DNA from: Dryocola clanedunensis
Lineage (GTDB): Bacteria; Pseudomonadota; Gammaproteobacteria; Enterobacterales; Enterobacteriaceae
DNA: 64,000 bases
Reading direction: 5' to 3' (one strand)
Assembly (NCBI RefSeq): GCF_025215155.1
Contig: NZ_JALHAM010000121.1
The notes under the pieces are model-generated. The model did no database searches, was not told where the DNA came from, and worked only from the letters and a program-made list of their open reading frames with translations. The translations under genes and the position numbers were made by a program. The first letter of the stretch is position 1. Each line of letters begins with the position of its first letter. Positions 58,326 through 64,000 of this stretch are shown here, in pieces.

Positions 58326-59030
58326 ATGAAAATACATTTACCACTCATTCTGTTACTTAATGCCCTGGGACTGACGCTGTTCTTTAGCTGGTATCTCCCT
58401 GAAAATCATGGTTTCTGGTTCAACCTGGACTCCGGCATTTTCCATTTCTTTAATGGCGGGCTGATTAAAAGCCATGCTTTCGCGGTCTTGCTGGCGGTGA
58501 CCAACAACCGGGTGTTTGACGGCATCTCCCTGCTGGCTATGGGGGGTCTGTTCCTCTGGTTCTGGTGGCGTGAAACGCCAAAAGGACGCCGACGCCTGGT
58601 CATTATGGGTATTGTGCTGCTGCTTAGTGCGGTGATCATCAATCAGCTGGGGCATTTAATTCCGGTCTCTCATCGGAGTCCTACGCTTTATTTCAGCGAT
58701 ATTTATCGCGTGAGCGAGCTGCTGCACTTCCCGACGAAAGATGCCTCGACCGACAGTTTCCCGGGGGATCACGGCTTAATGCTGCTGATGTTCACCGGGT
58801 TCGTGCTGCGTTATTTTGGTCCGAAAGCGTTCATTATTGCGCTGCTTATTTTCTTTGTTTTCGCCTCGCCAAGGATAATGATCGGCGCCCACTGGTTTAC
58901 CGATGTGTATGTTGGGTCGCTTTCAATTGCGCTGGTTGGCCTGCCGTGGGTGCTATTAACCCCACTCAGCGACGGGTTAATTAACCTCTTCGATCGCTAT
59001 TTGCCAGGCAAAAATAAAACAAGTCATTAA
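58326..59030 (+). CDS. lpxT: LpxT (YeiU), lipid A 1-diphosphate synthase
   Basis: Inner-membrane PAP2-family enzyme that transfers phosphate from undecaprenyl pyrophosphate to lipid A. ATG 58326 gives 234 residues (E. coli 237); a TTG at 58311 is an unlikely start. Six helices; phosphatase motifs KDASTDSFPGDHG and PRIMIGAHWFTD are intact. It follows yeiR by 19 bp and ends before a strong terminator. Confidence 0.93.
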   Translation: MKIHLPLILLLNALGLTLFFSWYLPENHGFWFNLDSGIFHFFNGGLIKSHAFAVLLAVTNNRVFDGISLLAMGGLFLWFWWRETPKGRRRLVIMGIVLLLSAVIINQLGHLIPVSHRSPTLYFSDIYRVSELLHFPTKDASTDSFPGDHGLMLLMFTGFVLRYFGPKAFIIALLIFFVFASPRIMIGAHWFTDVYVGSLSIALVGLPWVLLTPLSDGLINLFDRYLPGKNKTSH

Positions 59031-59060
59031 CAGTAAATAAACATAGTCTGCGGTAAATTA

Positions 59061-59092
59061 GCAGGGAGCGACAGGGCTCCCTGCGTTTTTTT
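59061..59092 (+). terminator. lpxT terminator
   Basis: GCAGGGAGC / GCTCCCTGC 9-bp stem followed by seven T residues. Confidence 0.9.
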
Positions 59093-59452
59093 ATCAGGGC
59101 CGCGAAAGTGGCGAATATTTAACCTCCCCTTCAGCCCTGTGCCACTAAGGCCTTGCTCGAAACCACCGCATTTTTGACTAACAATTATGCAAAGTGACTT
59201 TTCTTCTTATAACATCACAATTTCTTATAAAAAACTGGTGAAAACCTCTCGCCATGCCTGTGTCGATCGGTTAATCTCAAATGCGTTTTGCGCCTCTAAC
59301 CTAAATTATTCCCTTGTGAATTAAAATGTGCGTTAAGCCACATTTCTGTTCAGTAATAATTGTTTCAGGGCGCTTAGCTAATTAGTCTCGTCACGTTGGT
59401 ATTTTTGTATAACGATTCGTATCGTTAAGGACATCAAGGGATAATAAACAAA
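59093..59452 (+). promoter_or_regulatory. mepS promoter and long leader region
   Basis: After the lpxT terminator, 360 bp of mostly AT-rich sequence carries the mepS promoter. No gene with a ribosome site was seen. Near its end, TAACGAT-TCGT-ATCGTTA (59410-59427) is a perfect 7-bp hairpin that ends 25 nt before the mepS ATG and just ahead of AAGGACATCAAGGG. It may shape the leader mRNA. Confidence 0.5.
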
Positions 59453-60019
59453 ATGGTCAAATCTCAACCTATCTTGAGATATATCTTGCGGGCCATCCCC
59501 GCCGTTGCTGTGGCAGTGATGCTTTCAGCATGTAGTTCGACAAACACCGCAAATATGCATTCTGAGACGCATGCAGTCAGTAATGAAGATGGTTTTTTAC
59601 TGCAAGCCTCTCAGGATGAATTCGAAGAGATGGTCCGTAATGTAGATGTGAAATCACGTCTCATGGATCAATATGCTAGCTGGAAAGGCGTGCGCTACCG
59701 TCTGGGTGGCAGCACTAAGAAAGGCATCGACTGTTCCGCATTCGTGCAGCGAACTTTCCGTGAGCAGTTTGGTTTAGAGTTGCCTCGTTCAACGTCTGAG
59801 CAGCAGGATACGGGTAAATCTGTGTCACGCAGCAAACTTCGCACCGGCGATTTAGTGCTGTTCCGTGCAGGCTCTACGGGCCGCCACGTAGGGATTTATA
59901 TTGGGAACAACCAGTTTGTTCATGCATCCACCAGCAGCGGTGTGATGATCTCCAATATGAACGAACCCTACTGGAATAAACGTTACAACGAAGCACGTCG
60001 CGTATTAAGCCGTAGTTAA
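59453..60019 (+). CDS. mepS: MepS (Spr), murein DD-endopeptidase lipoprotein
   Basis: Outer-membrane lipoprotein of the NlpC/P60 family that cuts D-Ala-mDAP cross-links to allow murein growth. It has 188 residues, as in E. coli. Signal peptide with lipobox LSAC (Cys27). Catalytic Cys94 in GIDCSAFVQR (Ala96 where K-12 has Gly) and the His in GSTGRHVGIYIG. Its level in E. coli is set by NlpI-Prc proteolysis. Confidence 0.96.
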   Translation: MVKSQPILRYILRAIPAVAVAVMLSACSSTNTANMHSETHAVSNEDGFLLQASQDEFEEMVRNVDVKSRLMDQYASWKGVRYRLGGSTKKGIDCSAFVQRTFREQFGLELPRSTSEQQDTGKSVSRSKLRTGDLVLFRAGSTGRHVGIYIGNNQFVHASTSSGVMISNMNEPYWNKRYNEARRVLSRS

Positions 60020-60071
60020 CTATTTTCTTACTGGTCGTTAAATCCCTTGGCTACCAGACGAGACGAAATCT

Positions 60072-60098
60072 AAAAACGCTGCCCCGGCAGCGTTTTTT
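60072..60098 (+). terminator. mepS terminator
   Basis: ACGCTGCC-CC-GGCAGCGT stem with A-run before and T-run after, 53 bp past the mepS stop. Confidence 0.88.
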
Positions 60099-60262
60099 GT
60101 TGCCTCTTTCAGGACTCAATAGCGCCCTCGCCCGTTCTAACTATTCATATAAATTATTGTTCCGTGGCGAAACTATATGACTCAATGACGGCTTTTACGC
60201 TATAGTCAGAAAAAATCCCATACAAACTATGCGTCTCTTGCATCAGCAGGAACATTGCACCG

Positions 60263-61849
60263 ATGCCTTCAAAAAAAATCTTTGCCCGCTATTTTTCCAG
60301 TCCGCGACAAATTGCCTCATTCAGCATTTTGTTTGCCCTGTTGAGCGCTTTGCTTTTTGGCGGCATCACAAGCCTGGTGCTGCATAATAAACGTGAGTCC
60401 AGTTACGATGTGCTGGCACGAGATATACAAAGCTACCTAAGACATTTTTTTGAGGACCTTCATGCCACCGCGGACGGTATTCAGCCGTTAACCGTTGCGG
60501 ACTGCAAATTGGTCACCGGTGAGCTGACCTCCAGAGCCGCCTTCAACGTCAACGTTCGCGCGTTTCTCCTTATTAATGACGGTATCGCCTACTGCTCATC
60601 GGCCACCGGCTCGATGCACATGACCATGAAAGATCTGATGCCGGATATCGATTTAACGAAGAATGTCGACCTGGCAATTATGAGCGGCACGCCGATGATG
60701 CCGGGGAAACCCACCATCGCGGCCTGGTTTAAGAATTCAGTCGTCGATGGACGCGGCGTTTTCACCACGCTGAATGTGAATCTTACCCCTTACCTTCTTT
60801 TTACCGCCCGTCAGAGTCAGGTGATGTCCATGGCGATTGTGGTTGGGGACAAAGCGCTGACCACGCTATCCCCGGAACTACAGTTTACACGCACGCTCCC
60901 CCCGGATCCGACTCGCATCGCCAGCCTCAGAGATTATCCGATTCAAATTTATATCTATGGCTCCGCCTGGCCTTCAGAGGATATTCAGCTCTCTATTCTG
61001 GCTGGGCTGATCTTCGGTCTGTTGAGCGGGGTGATGTGCAGTTATTTCCTGTCAGTTCGCATGCGGCCGGGCAAAGAGATCCTGACGGGCATCAAACGTG
61101 AACAGTTTTACGTGGTTTATCAGCCCGTCGTGGATGCGGAAGCGTTAAAGATGCAGGGCATCGAGGCGCTGATGCGTTGGGAACACCCCACCGCCGGGAT
61201 GATCCCCCCGGATGCATTTATCGCCTTTGCAGAAGCCCAGCAGCTTATTGTGCCACTGACCCGCCATCTGTTTGAGCTGATTGCTCGCGATGCAACTCAG
61301 CTGCAGGAGATCTTTCCGCCCGGGGCAAAGCTTGGGATAAACCTTGCGCCCAGCCATCTTCATGCCCCGTCGTTTAAAGACGATATTCTGGCTTTTGCCG
61401 CCTCGCTGCCGCCTGACCATTTTCAGATTGTCTTTGAAATTACCGAACGCGATATGCTGAAAGAAAAAGAAGCCGTGGGGATCTTTGCCTGGCTGCACGA
61501 CCAGGGCTTTGAACTGGCCGTGGATGACTTCGGCACCGGCCATAGCGCGCTCATCTATCTGGAGCGTTTCACGCTTGAATATCTGAAAATAGACCAGGGT
61601 TTTGTTCACTCGATTGGCCTTGAGACCGTCACCGCCCCGGTGCTGGACGCGGTGCTTACGCTGGCAAAACGCCTGAATATGGCGACAGTCGCTGAGGGGG
61701 TAGAAACCCGCGAACAGGCGAAATGGCTCATCGATCGCGGCGTCAATTTCTTACAGGGCTACTATTTCAGCCGTCCGCTAACGCTCCGCCAGCTGATTAG
61801 CTGGCACCAGTCAGGACAGGATGACGATGCGCTGAAAAACGCACATTAG
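60263..61849 (+). CDS. pdeN: PdeN (Rtn), CSS-motif EAL cyclic-di-GMP phosphodiesterase
   Basis: Membrane-bound c-di-GMP phosphodiesterase, 528 residues (E. coli 518). N-terminal helix, periplasmic CSS domain with Cys residues in VADCKLVTG and IAYCSSATGS (disulfide redox control known for the family), a second helix (AGLIFGLLSGVMCSYFL) and a cytoplasmic EAL domain. Catalytic residues appear intact: GIEALMRWEH, GINLAPSHLH, FEITERDM, AVDDFGTGH, LKIDQGFV, VAEGVET, QGYYFSRP. It lies in the mepS-rtn-yejA order of E. coli. Confidence 0.94.
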   Translation: MPSKKIFARYFSSPRQIASFSILFALLSALLFGGITSLVLHNKRESSYDVLARDIQSYLRHFFEDLHATADGIQPLTVADCKLVTGELTSRAAFNVNVRAFLLINDGIAYCSSATGSMHMTMKDLMPDIDLTKNVDLAIMSGTPMMPGKPTIAAWFKNSVVDGRGVFTTLNVNLTPYLLFTARQSQVMSMAIVVGDKALTTLSPELQFTRTLPPDPTRIASLRDYPIQIYIYGSAWPSEDIQLSILAGLIFGLLSGVMCSYFLSVRMRPGKEILTGIKREQFYVVYQPVVDAEALKMQGIEALMRWEHPTAGMIPPDAFIAFAEAQQLIVPLTRHLFELIARDATQLQEIFPPGAKLGINLAPSHLHAPSFKDDILAFAASLPPDHFQIVFEITERDMLKEKEAVGIFAWLHDQGFELAVDDFGTGHSALIYLERFTLEYLKIDQGFVHSIGLETVTAPVLDAVLTLAKRLNMATVAEGVETREQAKWLIDRGVNFLQGYYFSRPLTLRQLISWHQSGQDDDALKNAH

Positions 61850-61979
61850 TTTCACAATCTTTGCCGTCTAACTTATGATTTAGCCTCATGGTGATACAAA
61901 ACGGTGGGTTTTAACCTGATAGTCGTTTCGGGAGTGAAGCGATGCTGGTTACCCCCTTCAACAAGGATTGACCAGATTG

Positions 61980-63788
61980 ATGTTTGCACGCGCATCCCTT
62001 TTACTATGCCTTAGCCTGTTCACCCTCCAGAGCCTGGCGGAAAACATCAAAGAGAGCTACTCCTTTGCCGTGCTGGGAGAGCCGAAATACGCCGTTAACT
62101 TCACCCATTTTGATTATGTGAATCCGGCGGCTCCCAAGGGTGGCAATATCACTCTTTCAGCCATCGGCACCTTCGATAACTTCAACCGTTATGCGCTGCG
62201 CGGTAATCCCGGTGTACGAACGGAAACGCTATACGACCCGCTGTTTACCACCTCTGACGACGAACCCGGCAGCTACTATCCCTTAGTTGGCGAAATGGCC
62301 CGCTATCCCGATAACTTCGCCTGGGCCGAAATAGAAATAAATCCCAAAGCTCGTTTTCATGACGGCTCCCCTGTTACCGCCAAAGACGTTGCTTTCACCT
62401 TTAATAAGTTTATGACCGAAGGCGTCCCCCAGTTCAGGCTGATTTATAAGGGGGCAAAAGTGAAGGCTATTGCCCCGCTGACCGTGCGCATTGAGCTGGC
62501 TCAGCCCAGCAAAGAGCGAATGCTGGGTTTGTTTTCTCTGCCGGTTTTTCCTGAGAAGTTCTGGAAAGATCACAAACTGAGCGATCCCCTTTCCCGACCA
62601 CCGCTGGCCAGCGGTCCCTATAAAATCACCGCCTGGCGCATGGGCCAGTACATCACCTATTCGCGGGTAAGGGACTATTGGGCAGCCAACCTGCCGGTTA
62701 ACCGCGGACGCTGGAATTTCGATTCTATTCGCTACGACTATTACCTCGACGATAATGTCGCCTTTGAAGCTTTCAAAGCCGGTGCGTTTGATTTCCGTGC
62801 GGAGAGTTCTGCAAAAAACTGGGCAACGCGGTATACCGGCAAAAATTTCGCCAATCATTTTATCGTCAAAGAAGAAGTAGAAAATGATGCGGCCCAGGAC
62901 GCCCGCTGGCTGGCCTTTAATATCCAGCGGCCAATTTTCGCCGATCGTAAAGTGCGTGAGGCCGTCGGTCTGGTTTTTGATTTTGAATGGATGAACAAGG
63001 CGCTGTTCTACGGTGCCTACAGCCGCGCAAACAGCTTCTTCCAGAATACAGAGTATGCGGCGCGCAGCTATCCTGATGCCGACGAGTTAACTCTGCTTGC
63101 GCCAATGAAAAAGGCTCTCCCGCCAGAAGTATTCACCACGGTTTACACCCCACCTCAATCCAAAGGTGATGGCTTTGACCGTGACAACATCCTGAAAGCT
63201 CTGGAACTGTTAAAAGAGGCGGGCTGGGAGCTGAAAAATCAAAAACTGATCAACGTGAAAACCGGCAAACCTTTCACCTTTGAACTGTTGATTGGTACGA
63301 CGGGCAACACCCAGTGGGTATTACCTTTCCAGCACAATCTTGAGCGACTCGGGATAACGATGGAGATCCGCCAGGTGGATAACTCCCAGCTGACCAACCG
63401 TCTGCGTAACAGGGATTATGACATGATGCCAACCCTGTACAGCGCCATGCCTTATCCAAGCGCAGACGTGCAAATCTCCTGGGCATCTGAGTACGTGGAC
63501 TCCACCTATAACGCCCCCGGCGTGAAAAGCCCGGTTATCGATAAGCTCATTGACCAGATCATTGCCAATCAGGGCGACAAGAAAAAGCTGCTGCCGCTGG
63601 GGCGGGCGCTTGACCGTGTGCTAACCTGGAACTTCTATATGATCCCGATGTGGTACATGACAGCGGACCGTTTTGCCTGGTGGAATAAATTCTCAAAACC
63701 AGCCATTCATCCGTTGTATACCTCGGGATTCGATACCTGGTGGTATGACGTTAACAAAGCCGCGCGGTTGCCGGCACAGCGGCAATAA
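61980..63788 (+). CDS. yejA: YejA, peptide ABC transporter periplasmic binding protein
   Basis: Substrate-binding subunit of the YejABEF peptide importer, which takes up microcin C and other oligopeptides in E. coli. ATG 61980 gives 602 residues (E. coli 604); a TTG at 61968 abuts the AAGGA ribosome site and is unlikely. Signal peptide ends near LQSLAEN. SBP_bac_5 fold with FDYVNPAAPKGG and NFNRYALRGNPG. First gene of the operon; yejB starts 8 bp after the stop. Confidence 0.95.
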   Translation: MFARASLLLCLSLFTLQSLAENIKESYSFAVLGEPKYAVNFTHFDYVNPAAPKGGNITLSAIGTFDNFNRYALRGNPGVRTETLYDPLFTTSDDEPGSYYPLVGEMARYPDNFAWAEIEINPKARFHDGSPVTAKDVAFTFNKFMTEGVPQFRLIYKGAKVKAIAPLTVRIELAQPSKERMLGLFSLPVFPEKFWKDHKLSDPLSRPPLASGPYKITAWRMGQYITYSRVRDYWAANLPVNRGRWNFDSIRYDYYLDDNVAFEAFKAGAFDFRAESSAKNWATRYTGKNFANHFIVKEEVENDAAQDARWLAFNIQRPIFADRKVREAVGLVFDFEWMNKALFYGAYSRANSFFQNTEYAARSYPDADELTLLAPMKKALPPEVFTTVYTPPQSKGDGFDRDNILKALELLKEAGWELKNQKLINVKTGKPFTFELLIGTTGNTQWVLPFQHNLERLGITMEIRQVDNSQLTNRLRNRDYDMMPTLYSAMPYPSADVQISWASEYVDSTYNAPGVKSPVIDKLIDQIIANQGDKKKLLPLGRALDRVLTWNFYMIPMWYMTADRFAWWNKFSKPAIHPLYTSGFDTWWYDVNKAARLPAQRQ

Positions 63789-63796
63789 GGGGCATT

Positions 63797-64000
63797 GTGG
63801 GTAACTATTTATTCAGGCGTTTGCTGCTGATAATCCCAACCCTGTGGGCGATTATCACCATCAACTTTTTTATCGTGCAAATTGCACCCGGCGGCCCGGT
63901 AGACCAGGCCATCGCCGCGATTCAGTTTGGTCATGGTTCCGGTATACCCGGCGTCAGCGCTGATACCATGGGCAGCGGCCACGCCAGAGTGGGGGTGGAT
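63797..64000 (+). CDS. yejB: YejB, peptide ABC transporter permease (3' part outside window)
   Basis: GTG 63797 begins VGNYLFRRLLLIIPTLWAII, matching the first helix of E. coli YejB, then INFFIVQIAPGGPVDQAIAA. Only 68 codons are inside the window. An AAGGGG ribosome site lies just upstream, partly within the yejA stop region. Confidence 0.92.
   Translation, partial: MGNYLFRRLLLIIPTLWAIITINFFIVQIAPGGPVDQAIAAIQFGHGSGIPGVSADTMGSGHARVGVD

Noticed and set aside
59093..59400. Hidden small gene before mepS
   Set aside because: No frame with a ribosome site and sensible composition was found; the stretch reads as non-coding.

Overview
The window is chromosomal DNA from a member of the Enterobacteriaceae. 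Most proteins match Escherichia coli K-12 proteins closely in sequence, length and order, but several gene sets are placed differently or are absent from K-12. This suggests an Enterobacter/Lelliottia/Leclercia-like organism. The species cannot be fixed from the sequence alone. No rRNA, tRNA, CRISPR array, integrase, phage gene or insertion sequence was seen.

Layout. (1) 1-14.3 kb: the glutathione importer and isoaspartyl peptidase operon (iaaA-gsiA-gsiB, gsiB cut by the left edge), moeA-moeB for molybdenum cofactor, a LacI regulator / hexuronate-type MFS transporter / GH31 glycosidase locus, the ABC-F protein ybiT and the L,D-transpeptidase ldtB. This is the E. coli 18-min region in reverse order. 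(2) 14.4-30.4 kb: yohJK, cdd, sanA, mglBAC with galS, yeiB, folE, an extra YbfB-type MFS gene, yeiG, cirA and lysP. This is the E. coli 48-min region, so a synteny breakpoint lies at about 14.2-14.4 kb. (3) 30.8-43.9 kb: a ten-gene accessory cluster between lysP and yeiE. Two divergent operons face each other across a regulatory region that carries five copies of a 10-bp motif, four of them at an exact 16-bp period. The leftward operon encodes a YtcJ-type amidohydrolase, a DoxX membrane protein, an MFS_3 exporter and an alpha/beta hydrolase. The rightward operon encodes an isochorismatase-like hydrolase, two XapX membrane proteins, a lone receiver domain and a 1872-residue pseudokinase/ATPase/GAF/PAS/histidine kinase. 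A FixJ/LuxR-type response regulator lies at the far left end. (4) 43.9-64 kb: yeiE, yeiH, nfo, a stand-alone 3-dehydroshikimate dehydratase-like gene, fruBKA, setB, yeiW, yeiP, an inserted divergent uxuA/uxuB pair, yeiR, lpxT, mepS, pdeN (rtn), yejA and the start of yejB.

How the parts work together. The backbone sets are sugar uptake under CRP, GalS and Cra control (mgl, fru), hexuronate catabolism (uxuA/uxuB), envelope maintenance (ldtB, mepS, lpxT, sanA) and iron-regulated catecholate uptake (cirA). The accessory cluster reads as a self-contained signalling-plus-metabolism module: a soluble multi-domain sensor kinase, two response regulators, two hydrolases, an amidohydrolase, an exporter and small membrane proteins, probably coordinated from the shared repeat array. 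Its signal and substrate cannot be told from the sequence. It is the best candidate here for an undescribed system. Secondary candidates are the GH31 locus, which shares a 14-bp operator-like word with the uxuA/uxuB promoter region, and the dehydratase gene, which has a perfect 16-bp palindrome inside its probable promoter.
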